NCBI RefSeq assembly: GCF_029813775.1
Contig: NZ_JARVKW010000018.1
Span: 62,001 to 126,000 of the forward strand
Origin: Streptomyces sp. DH24
Lineage (GTDB): Bacteria > Actinomycetota > Actinomycetes > Streptomycetales > Streptomycetaceae
Length of the DNA stretch: 64,000 bases
Reading direction: 5' to 3'
The translations under genes and the position numbers were made by a program. Every line of letters starts with the position of its first letter. Within the stretch, counting starts at the first letter, position 1. A model generated the notes under the pieces. The model was not told the origin of the DNA. It did no database searches and worked only from the letters and a program-made list of their open reading frames with translations. Positions 33,116 through 41,415 of the stretch are shown piece after piece.

Positions 33116-36100
33116 ATGGACCAGGCGCGCAAGGCCCTGCTCGTCGGAATCGGACAGGTGCCGGCGGCCGCCGGAATGCTGGAGCCGCTCGACGAAGCGG
33201 TCGCGGCGGACCTCCGGTTGATGAGCTCGGCGCTGGACGCCTCGGGGTACGAGGTGGAAACGCTGCACAACGCGGGGCTGAGCCAGATCCGTTCGAAGAT
33301 CTACGAAGTGGGCCGGGACACTCCTGAAGGCGGAGTGCTCCTGATCTACTTCACCGGCCACGGTCTGCGCAACGGTCGCACCGACTATCTCGTTCCGGCC
33401 GACGCCGTTGCGCCGGCGGACGGGAACTGGCAGGAGCCGTACCTGGACTCGCTCCTTCCGGCCAACATCAGCCCTCTGCTGAAGAACTGCGCGGCGGACA
33501 CGGTGCTGTGGCTGATCGACGCCTGCCGCACGGAGACCCCGAGCGACGAGGAGGCGTTCGGCAACAGCATCGAGAACGGCCCGCCCCACGGCGGTTTCGC
33601 CGTGCTCACGGGCTGCTCGGCGGGCGAACGCGGTGGATACACGGCGGAAGGGAGCTTCTTCACCCGCGGGCTGGCTCACGCCCTCGGGCCGATGACACCC
33701 GCCCGTTCCGTCCAGGACGTGTTCGCGGCAACCCGAGCCAGGACGAGGGAGGCGGCGCTGCGGCACGGGCTGTCCCAGACTCCCCGGGAGCGATACGGCA
33801 CTCACCGCGAGGCCGAGACCAAGGAACTGGAGATTTGCGGCGGCCGGCCCCTGCTGGAGGCCTGGCTGGAAGCGGTCGCCGACACCCCCTTGTGGGGACA
33901 GGTCGCACCCGAGGACGCGGCGCAGGTGTCCGTCTTCAAGGACGCGCTGCGGGAGTTCGTGGAGCAATCCGCCCGCACCGTTCATCTCGCCCACCAGCGC
34001 CTGCCGCATCCCGACCCGTGGGCCGACGACGCCTTCCCGGTTCGCCTGCTGTGCGACCGGCTTCCGCTCCTGCTGTCCAAGGATGCGTGCCTGTCGGCCG
34101 TCGAGGTCGCCACCCTCGTGGCGGCTCCCCTGCTGCGCGAGGTCGCTTGGGCCGAGCGGCTGAGCCAGGCCGCGGAGATCGATCCGTACTGCCCGGAGCG
34201 GCGCACGCGCCCGAGCGCGCACCGCCGCCACTACGAACAGATCGCCGAGCAGCACCGCCGTATCGCACGCAAGGTGTCGGACTGCCGGAGCCTCGGCCGT
34301 GAGGAGGACGCGGCCGCGGTCACCATGTGGCTCGTCCATCGCTGGATCGCCGACCGCTTCGAGACGGACGACGAGGCCGTGTCGACCGCTCCGAGCGAGG
34401 CGCTGGCCACGCGGCTGGGCGCAACGGACGGCAGAGTGCACGAGCTCTCGGAGCTGCTGCGGGCTGCCGCGTCGGGAATCGACCTTGCGGAGCCGGCCGA
34501 GGAGACCTGGACCCGGCCCCGTAAGGTGCTGCTGCCCGGAGGGCACCAACCGTTGCGGATCCGCCCGTTGGCGACGCTGCTCCGGCTCGCCGCGGTGCTG
34601 GCCCTCGACGTCCGCACCCTCCCGGAGGTGGTGGCCGAACACCTGGCCGTCACGGACCCCGTGCTGCCCCAGCAGATCGTCGCACTCGCGCGCGGACTGA
34701 GTTGGCATCGGGACGGCGACACCCTGCACCTCGACGCCCCGTGTCCGCACCAGGCCATCCACGCGGCCCTCGCGGACCTCACCGACGAGGCGGACGAACT
34801 CGCCGCCCGGACCCTGGAGCTGGCCGACGAACTGAGGGAGTCGGAAGCCGATCTGCTGGCAGCGGTTCCGCACCGGGTCACGGACCGGGACCTTCGCCCC
34901 CAGCGCGTCGCCAACCATGTCGCGTACGAGGTACCACTCCTCCGTTTCCACCTCGCGCAGACCGAGGTGCGCGACCTCCTGATGGGGGAACAGCTCTACG
35001 GCGGGGAGCCCGAGCTGGCGCTGCGCGAGCTGTATCAGAACGCCATGGACGCGTGCCGGTACCGGGCGATGCGCTGGTCCTACCTGAACAGCAGCGGCAC
35101 CCGGCCCGCCGACTGGTCCGGCCGGATCGTGTTCACCCAGGGCCGAGACGAGCGCGGGCCGTACGTAGAGTGCCGGGACAACGGCGTCGGCATGAGCGCG
35201 GAGCAGCTCAAGCAGACCTTCACCCGCGCGGGCAGCCGCTTCGAGCGCTCGAAGTCGTTCCGCAAGGAGCAGTCGCGGTGGCTGCGCCACGATCCGGCGT
35301 TGCGCCTGTACCCCAACAGCCGTTTCGGCATCGGGGTCTTCAGCTACTTCATGCTCGCCGACGAGATGACCGTCGTGACCCGCCAGGTCAGTGCGGAGGG
35401 CATTCCGGCGGAGCACGCTCTGCGCGTCGAGATACCCAGCAGCGGGAGCCTCTTCCGTATCCAGCGTCACGACGGTTCCGACGACAGTCTCTCCGAGGGC
35501 GGCACCCGAGTACGGCTCTACCTGCGCGAAGGCCCGAACGCCCGTCCCCTGTCCTGCGTCTCCGTGCTGCGGAGCCTGGTCCGGGTGAGCGAGTTCGCTC
35601 TGGAGGCCGTGGAGGAGGACGCGGGGCACGGACACACGTGGGATGCCGGGATGCTCCAGCCCTTGCCGGGAGTCGACGAGGAAGAGCCGCTGGAAGCGGT
35701 GGAGGGAACGCTGTGGTGGGTCACCGGGAAAGGTGGGATCCTCTGCGACGGCGTGGTCACGGACCAGACCCCCTTCGGCTACGTGGTGAACCTGACCGGT
35801 CCCCACGCCGGAACACTGAGCGTCAGCCGCAAGGAGCTCCAGACCTTCGACACGGAGTGGGTCGCGGACGTGTGGCGTCGGGGAGCCGAGAAGCTGAGCT
35901 CCTGGCCGCACTTGTCACTCGCGTGGCTGAACCGGCTGGACGACCGGAGCCACCGCGCCGCCCGAGTGCTCGGTGAGGAGTGGCGCGGCAGGGGGATCAC
36001 CGCACTCGGGTGGGACGACGAACCCGTGTCGCTGGACACGGTGGGCTGGTTCCACCTCGACAGCGCCCTGCTGAAAGTACGGAATCTCACGAACGAACAG

Positions 36101-38044
36101 GAGAGGTACGCCCCCTGGCGCACCAAGGTCCTGGATCTGTATCTCAAGGGCTGTCCGCCCGGCCCGCAGAGCCTCGCCGGGCACCCGGTACCGATGCCCG
36201 GTGACGCGTCTCTCGTGACCGTGAACCCGCGGTCCTGGACCCGGGTCGTCTCCTACGCGGCCGAACACGCCATGACACCGGCGGCAGTCCTGCGCCGGCA
36301 ACGGCAGTTGCGCATCGCGCATCACGGCCTGGCGCCTCTCCCCACCCGGGACAGGGTCCCGGACCTGGTACCGGACCCTCGTGACAGAGACCTGGCCAAC
36401 TGCCTGGACGCCGACTCGGACCACGTGGTGAACGGCGACGGAACCCTCCACTGGGGCGGCCTGATCTGGGCGTCCGCCAAGCTCTCCGTACCCCTGGGCA
36501 CCCTGGTGGAGCGCCTGGCCCGCTACGCCCCGCTGCTCCCGTCCGCTCCGCCGAGCGTTCCGGCACGGCACGAGGACCACGTCTGCACGGACGAGGACAT
36601 GGAGGGTCTCTTCCTCCGTACCAGCTACGGCAATTCCGTCCGCTGGAACCTCGCCTGCGGGCCCACGCACATCCTCGTGGTTCACGACCGCACCGGCCGA
36701 CCGATGCCGGAACTCCTCCAGCGCCTGGCCGACTTCTCCTGGCTCGGATGGACCGCGCCATCGCCCGACGAGGTCGCCGCCTGGACGGACCTCTCCGAGG
36801 AACTCGACGAGGTCGTGTCCCTGTTCACGTCGGGGGATCCCGACGGCGGCCGGATGCTCCGCTGGGCAGCGACCGTGGACTACGCGGACACCCTCGAGGT
36901 GGACTTGACGACGGCCGAGCGACACCTCGGCCAGGTCGCCGACCGACTGGGCCTGAAGTTCACCCGCCGCTACCCGGACGACTCGTCGGCCGGTCAACTC
37001 GTCCCCTCGGTCGACGCGGCCCAACTGGTGCGGGAGCTGGTGGCACAGAACCAGCATCTCGAAACCGGTTTGAATCTAGAAGACCTGTCGCTGGCGCACG
37101 CGAGCCTCTCGGACGATTGCGACTTCCCGGCAGCGGTCGAAGACCTGCGGAAGGCCGGCGTCGCGCTCCCCGACGACATCTCGCTCGTCGAGGAATGGCA
37201 CGAGTTGCCGCTACGCGACCGCTACATCCTGTCCGGCAAGGAGGCGTCCATGGACGAGGAGGACTTCCCGGCAGGGAACGTCACCTCCGCCATGCTCCTC
37301 GGTTCCGCGGAACGTCTGAACGAAACGCTGCGTGACGTGTGGTCGGTGGCGACGAAGCACGCCGAGCAGTACCGACTCGTCGTGCCGTCCCTTCCGAAGG
37401 AGCTTGAGGACTACCTGCCCTCCACACACGTGTGCTCGACGCTCCTGAGCTACCCCGCCGGTGCATACGACGGACTCGACGCCGCCCGGTGGCGGCCGCT
37501 GACGCCCGCCGGTCTGGCCGGATACGCCCGCATGCTGGCGATCGACGCGGCGACCGCCTACCGGAGGCTGTCCAAGTTGCGGCCTCTCGGTGCTTGCGTC
37601 CCGGAGCTGTCCGACCGGACGCTGGAGGTGCTCGAGCAGTGCACGCCCGACCCGTACGACCTCGTCGCGCTGGGGAACGACCACCGGCTCACGGCTCCGG
37701 ACGCGCCCTACGAAGCCCTGGACCTGGTCAGCATCGCGGGTCGGCTGGGAGAGCCCCTGCCCCGCACTGTGCGGCGCATCACCCCCTACCTGCCCCTGTG
37801 CGCCGTGCCCAGCGTTCTGCCTTCCGTGCCGGATGTCGTCCCCCTGTGGCAGGACCTGGTCCTGCTCAGTCGCCATCTCGACGGCAGGCTGCCCGCCGTG
37901 GCGGACCGGATGCCGTCGCGGCACGTAGAACTCGCCGCGGAGGCCACGGGCGAGAGCGAGACCTGGGTCATGGACCGACTGAGGTTGTACGCAACGATGT
38001 TCGACCTTGGCGTCGACGGAGGCGAGGACGCCGACCATGAGTGA
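33116..38044 (+). CDS. Caspase-like protease fused to GHKL/Hsp90-type ATPase
   Basis: 1,642 residues. Residues about 5-240 are a caspase/metacaspase (C14) domain with the dyad LIYFTGHG (H82) and LIDACRTE (C137). Residues about 250-600 are helical, with a PLATLLRLAAVLALD block like a degenerate HD fold. About 615-860 is a GHKL ATPase: N-box ALRELYQNAMDA (N642), G1 box DNGVGM (D688), G2 box SRFGIGVFSYF (near 738). The remaining ~780 residues hold repeats of about 75 residues that may be winged helices. Start ATG 33116, after GGGGAGGGAACGGGGA. The layout recalls predicted conflict (defence) proteins in which an ATPase switch unleashes a suicide protease. Its stop overlaps the next gene by 8 bp. 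Confidence 0.85.
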   Translation: MDQARKALLVGIGQVPAAAGMLEPLDEAVAADLRLMSSALDASGYEVETLHNAGLSQIRSKIYEVGRDTPEGGVLLIYFTGHGLRNGRTDYLVPADAVAPADGNWQEPYLDSLLPANISPLLKNCAADTVLWLIDACRTETPSDEEAFGNSIENGPPHGGFAVLTGCSAGERGGYTAEGSFFTRGLAHALGPMTPARSVQDVFAATRARTREAALRHGLSQTPRERYGTHREAETKELEICGGRPLLEAWLEAVADTPLWGQVAPEDAAQVSVFKDALREFVEQSARTVHLAHQRLPHPDPWADDAFPVRLLCDRLPLLLSKDACLSAVEVATLVAAPLLREVAWAERLSQAAEIDPYCPERRTRPSAHRRHYEQIAEQHRRIARKVSDCRSLGREEDAAAVTMWLVHRWIADRFETDDEAVSTAPSEALATRLGATDGRVHELSELLRAAASGIDLAEPAEETWTRPRKVLLPGGHQPLRIRPLATLLRLAAVLALDVRTLPEVVAEHLAVTDPVLPQQIVALARGLSWHRDGDTLHLDAPCPHQAIHAALADLTDEADELAARTLELADELRESEADLLAAVPHRVTDRDLRPQRVANHVAYEVPLLRFHLAQTEVRDLLMGEQLYGGEPELALRELYQNAMDACRYRAMRWSYLNSSGTRPADWSGRIVFTQGRDERGPYVECRDNGVGMSAEQLKQTFTRAGSRFERSKSFRKEQSRWLRHDPALRLYPNSRFGIGVFSYFMLADEMTVVTRQVSAEGIPAEHALRVEIPSSGSLFRIQRHDGSDDSLSEGGTRVRLYLREGPNARPLSCVSVLRSLVRVSEFALEAVEEDAGHGHTWDAGMLQPLPGVDEEEPLEAVEGTLWWVTGKGGILCDGVVTDQTPFGYVVNLTGPHAGTLSVSRKELQTFDTEWVADVWRRGAEKLSSWPHLSLAWLNRLDDRSHRAARVLGEEWRGRGITALGWDDEPVSLDTVGWFHLDSALLKVRNLTNEQERYAPWRTKVLDLYLKGCPPGPQSLAGHPVPMPGDASLVTVNPRSWTRVVSYAAEHAMTPAAVLRRQRQLRIAHHGLAPLPTRDRVPDLVPDPRDRDLANCLDADSDHVVNGDGTLHWGGLIWASAKLSVPLGTLVERLARYAPLLPSAPPSVPARHEDHVCTDEDMEGLFLRTSYGNSVRWNLACGPTHILVVHDRTGRPMPELLQRLADFSWLGWTAPSPDEVAAWTDLSEELDEVVSLFTSGDPDGGRMLRWAATVDYADTLEVDLTTAERHLGQVADRLGLKFTRRYPDDSSAGQLVPSVDAAQLVRELVAQNQHLETGLNLEDLSLAHASLSDDCDFPAAVEDLRKAGVALPDDISLVEEWHELPLRDRYILSGKEASMDEEDFPAGNVTSAMLLGSAERLNETLRDVWSVATKHAEQYRLVVPSLPKELEDYLPSTHVCSTLLSYPAGAYDGLDAARWRPLTPAGLAGYARMLAIDAATAYRRLSKLRPLGACVPELSDRTLEVLEQCTPDPYDLVALGNDHRLTAPDAPYEALDLVSIAGRLGEPLPRTVRRITPYLPLCAVPSVLPSVPDVVPLWQDLVLLSRHLDGRLPAVADRMPSRHVELAAEATGESETWVMDRLRLYATMFDLGVDGGEDADHE

Positions 38045-38414
38045 ATCACCATGCCCGAGCCACGACTTCAACACGGCGTACACGGAAACGGACCTGGGCG
38101 TGGCGACCGGCGTGTTCACCCGACGGCATGCCGCCGACGGGCAGAGCGTGCTGGTCGAGGGGGTCTGCCCCCGCTGTCACGGCAATACGGCGTCGGAGTA
38201 CCGGCACGGGCTCCCGGGTACCGGCACCAAGGGCCTGGACCTGCTGAGGCGCAACCGCCGGCCGGCTCCGCAGGACGACGACACGGCGCTCCTTCGTGAA
38301 GTCCACTTCTGCGAGTGCGGGCATCCTCACCCCGGCCTGCCCGCCGACGCTCCGTGGGTGGGCTGCGGGGCCGGCTGGCGTGTGGCGGCGCTGACCCCGG
38401 CGGACGAGGCATGA
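38037..38414 (+). CDS. Cys-rich, probable zinc-binding protein of the caspase cassette
   Basis: 125 residues. Cysteines occur as CPRCHG (residues 42-47), CECGHPHPG (about 94-102) and GCGAGW (about 108-113), with a further Cys/His pair at CPSHD near the N-terminus. The spacing suggests one or two zinc sites. It starts inside the last codons of the caspase gene (8-bp overlap) and overlaps the next gene by 4 bp, so translation is coupled. Role unknown; it could be an adaptor or sensor in the same complex. No family recognised. Confidence 0.72.
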   Translation: MSESPCPSHDFNTAYTETDLGVATGVFTRRHAADGQSVLVEGVCPRCHGNTASEYRHGLPGTGTKGLDLLRRNRRPAPQDDDTALLREVHFCECGHPHPGLPADAPWVGCGAGWRVAALTPADEA

Positions 38415-39007
38415 GCGCGCAGTCGGACAGGCGCTGGGCTCAACTGGCCCGGGAGCTGGAGTTCTCCCAGCTGCCCGAGCGCCGTCGGCAGGCCGAGGGG
38501 TGGCGCACCGGGCTCACCGGTCTTGCCACCCTCCTCGCGGTCCTCGTCACGCTCAAGGGGCGGGACGACCTGAGCCGGCTCCCGCCCACCGCACGGAACG
38601 TCGCGACCGTGCTGATCGCCCTCGCGTTCCTGCTCCTCGTCGCGGGGTCGATCCTGGCCGTGCGCGCCGCACACGGCAGTCCCGGCGAGCGTGTCCTGCT
38701 CGCCGGGCAGGCCCTGCGCGACTGGACTCGCCAGGAGATCAGGCGGGTCGACAAGGCGTTGCGCCGCGCTGCGGTGTGCTGCGTGACGGGGGTGGCCATG
38801 GCCGCCACCGCGATCGCCGTCGCCTGGGCGACCACGGAAACGGAGCCGGACCATCTGGTCAGGATCACCACGACGACCGGTGAGCGGTGCGGCGAGTTCA
38901 TGGGATCCGGCCCGAACGGCGTGACGCTGAAGGCAGAAGGCGGCCGGTCCGTCGTCCTTCCGGCGCACACGGTGACGTCCGTCGCCCCGGTCTCCGCCTG
39001 CGGCTGA
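38411..39007 (+). CDS. Three-span membrane protein of the caspase cassette
   Basis: 198 residues. An N-terminal polar helix (residues 1-32) is followed by hydrophobic segments at about 33-48, 63-85 and 117-138. A C-terminal domain of about 55 residues (ITTTTGERCGEFMGSGPNGVTLKAEGG and on) looks like a small beta barrel. The helix between spans 2 and 3 is basic and probably cytoplasmic, so the tail should be outside. It may anchor the caspase-ATPase or be the membrane-acting partner. ATG overlaps the previous stop (ATGA). No family recognised. Confidence 0.72.
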   Translation: MSAQSDRRWAQLARELEFSQLPERRRQAEGWRTGLTGLATLLAVLVTLKGRDDLSRLPPTARNVATVLIALAFLLLVAGSILAVRAAHGSPGERVLLAGQALRDWTRQEIRRVDKALRRAAVCCVTGVAMAATAIAVAWATTETEPDHLVRITTTTGERCGEFMGSGPNGVTLKAEGGRSVVLPAHTVTSVAPVSACG

Positions 39008-39083
39008 ACGCGGCAGCGGCACCGCACGTATCTCTGGGCCGAGGGACCACGCCACTCCCCTTGCTCCCGCCCCCGGAGGAACC

Positions 39084-40466
39084 GTGACCACCACGCTCGC
39101 AGGCGGACGTGCCGCCCGCCGCAAGACGATGCGCCGGATCCGGCCGCGTCGCTCCCCGGCCGTGCCGCTCCTGATCGCCATGTGGGCCGGCGCGGCGGGC
39201 GTGCTGTGGCTGTGGTGGCACAACACGGCGTCCGTCGCGGACCACGCGGGCAGGGTCCTCGGCGCGGGGCGGATCACGGGGCTGCTCGCCGGGTACCTGA
39301 TGGCACTCCTGGTGCTCCAGATGGCCCGGGTGCCGGCCCTGGAGCGGCGGGTCGGGTCGGACCGGGTCGCGCGCTGGCACGCGATGACCGGCCGCTACAC
39401 GCTGTGCCTGGTCGCCGCCCACGTCGTCCTCGTCATGTGGGGCTACGCCCTCCAGGCGGGCAACGGGTTCGGCGACGTGGTCGGGCAGTTCGCGGACTCC
39501 CTGAACCAGCTGCCGGACATGGGCAAGGCCGCGATCGGCGCCGCCCTGCTGCTCGTCATCGGCCTGCTGTCGATCGGCCCGGTGCGCCGCAGGCTGCCGT
39601 ACGACGCCTGGTACCACGTGCACCTGCTGACGTACGCGGCGGTGTTCCTGACGTTCTGGCACCAGATCAGCGCGGGCAACGAGTTCGCCGTCGAGCCGGC
39701 CGCGAAGACCTTCTGGTACGGGCTGTACGGGGCGGTGACCGCGCTGGTGCTGTGGTACCGGGTCCTCACGCCGGTGCGGCTCAACCTGCGGCACCGACTG
39801 CGGGTCGCGGCGGTGATCGAGGAGACGCCGGGCATCGTGTCGGTGCTGGTCTCCGGGCGGAAGCTGCACCGGATCGGCGCGGAGGCCGGGCAGTTCTTCC
39901 GGTGGCGGTTCCTCGCGCCGGGCATGCGGTTCAGCTCCCACCCGTACTCGCTGTCGGCGGCGCCCCGCCCGGAGATGCTCCGCATCACCGTCAAGGCGAT
40001 CGGCGACCACAGCTCCGGGCTGCGGGAACTGACGCCCGGCACGCGCGTGTGGGCCGAGGGGCCGTACGGCGCGCTCACCGCCCAGCGGCGCAGCCGGGGC
40101 AAGGTGCTGCTGGTCGCGGGCGGCGTCGGGATCACCCCGATGCGGGCCCTGTTCGAGACGCTGCCGGGCGCGTCCGGCGACATCACCCTCCTGTACCGGG
40201 CCAGCAGCACACAGGACCTCGCGCTGTGGGACGAGCTCGCGAGGATCGCCGACGAGCGGGGCGCGCGGCTGATGTACGCGGTCAACAGCCCGGACGGGGA
40301 ACGCCCGGACATCTCCGCGGAGAGCCTGCGCCGGAAGATCCCGGACGTCGAACGCCACGACGTCTTCCTGTGCGGGCCGCCCGGCTTCGCGCAGTCGGTG
40401 TACGAGGCGCTGCGCGGCGCGGGTGTGCCCGCCCGCCGTATCCATCACGAGTCGTTCGCGATGTGA
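39084..40466 (+). CDS. Ferric-reductase-like transmembrane flavocytochrome
   Basis: 460 residues. Six membrane spans (residues 25-230) carry paired histidines on two helices for b-type hemes (WHAMTGRYTLCLVAAHV, WYHVHLLTYAAVFLTFWHQ). The cytoplasmic part is a ferredoxin-reductase domain with FAD site HPYSLSAAP, NAD(P) loop GGVGITPMRAL and terminal LCGPPGF. It should move electrons from NAD(P)H across the membrane, here probably to the covalent flavins of the next gene product. GTG start after GGAGGAACC. Confidence 0.92.
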   Translation: MTTTLAGGRAARRKTMRRIRPRRSPAVPLLIAMWAGAAGVLWLWWHNTASVADHAGRVLGAGRITGLLAGYLMALLVLQMARVPALERRVGSDRVARWHAMTGRYTLCLVAAHVVLVMWGYALQAGNGFGDVVGQFADSLNQLPDMGKAAIGAALLLVIGLLSIGPVRRRLPYDAWYHVHLLTYAAVFLTFWHQISAGNEFAVEPAAKTFWYGLYGAVTALVLWYRVLTPVRLNLRHRLRVAAVIEETPGIVSVLVSGRKLHRIGAEAGQFFRWRFLAPGMRFSSHPYSLSAAPRPEMLRITVKAIGDHSSGLRELTPGTRVWAEGPYGALTAQRRSRGKVLLVAGGVGITPMRALFETLPGASGDITLLYRASSTQDLALWDELARIADERGARLMYAVNSPDGERPDISAESLRRKIPDVERHDVFLCGPPGFAQSVYEALRGAGVPARRIHHESFAM

Positions 40467-40506
40467 GCGACGGGTCGTCAACGGCACTTCAGGAGCTGTG
40501 GGAACG

Positions 40507-41415
40507 ATGAAGAAGAGTCATCCGGTCCGGCGTGTCGTGCTCACCACCGCCGCCACCGTGTCCGGGATCGTGCTGCTGCTGACGCTGAAGCCGGCGTCCG
40601 ACCCGGCGGGCGCGTCGGCCGCGGGCGGCGCCGTCCCGCCCGCCGCGGCGCGGTCACCGCAGGGCGTCGCCCAGCCCGCCGGGTCTGGCACGGTCACGGG
40701 CGGCGCGGCGCAGACGCAGTACGGGCCGGTGCAGGTCCGGCTCACGGTGAGCGACGGGAAGATCACCAAGGCGGAGGCGGTGCGGGCGCCGGAGGGCGGG
40801 CGCAGCAGCCAGATCACCGAGCGCGCCGTCCCTCAGCTCAACCGGCGGGCGGTCGCCGCGCAGAGCGCCGGCATCGACGCGGTGTCCGGGGCGACGTACA
40901 CGAGCGCGGGGTACCGGAAGTCGTTGCAGTCGGCGCTGGACCAGGTCGCCGCCGAGGCGGGGGGTGGGGCGGCGCGGGAGTCGGGGGCGCCCGACCCGCC
41001 CAGGACGCCGGAGGAGACGCCGGAAGAGTCGGGGGCACCGGAGGGCGGCGGGTCCGGTGGTGGCGGCACGGCGGGCGGTGGCGGGGCGAGTGACGGCGGG
41101 TCCGGTGATGGCGGCGGGGCGAGTTCCGGCGCCGACGCTCAGGCCCGGACCATCACCGGTGAGGCCGTACGGACGCGGTACGGGCCCGTGCAGGTCCGCA
41201 TCACGCTCAGCGGCGGGAAGATCACCAGGGCCGTCGCCGTCCAGGCACCGCAGGGCGGGCGCAGCGACCGGATCACCAACAACGCCGTACCGAGGCTCAA
41301 CATGGCGGCCGTGGCGGCCGGAAGCGCGGACATCGACGCGGTGTCCGGGGCGACGTACACGAGCGCCGGGTACAAGGAGTCGCTGCAGTCGGCGCTGGAC
41401 CGGGCCGGTGGCTGA
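40507..41415 (+). CDS. Extracytoplasmic protein with two FMN-binding domains
   Basis: 302 residues. A membrane anchor or signal (residues 8-28) is followed by two FMN-binding domains, each ending in SGATYTSAGY, the sequence ApbE modifies by attaching FMN to Thr. The domains (about 65-150 and 215-300) are very similar in sequence. A Gly/Ser-rich linker of about 55 residues separates them. It is expected to carry electrons outside the membrane. Its stop overlaps the apbE start by 8 bp. Confidence 0.92.
   Translation: MKKSHPVRRVVLTTAATVSGIVLLLTLKPASDPAGASAAGGAVPPAAARSPQGVAQPAGSGTVTGGAAQTQYGPVQVRLTVSDGKITKAEAVRAPEGGRSSQITERAVPQLNRRAVAAQSAGIDAVSGATYTSAGYRKSLQSALDQVAAEAGGGAARESGAPDPPRTPEETPEESGAPEGGGSGGGGTAGGGGASDGGSGDGGGASSGADAQARTITGEAVRTRYGPVQVRITLSGGKITRAVAVQAPQGGRSDRITNNAVPRLNMAAVAAGSADIDAVSGATYTSAGYKESLQSALDRAGG

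Noticed and set aside
33080..35911. Leftward 943-codon open frame opposite the caspase-ATPase gene
   Set aside because: Long antisense frames are common in high-GC DNA. Its residues show no domain, whereas the forward frame has a full caspase and ATPase motif set.
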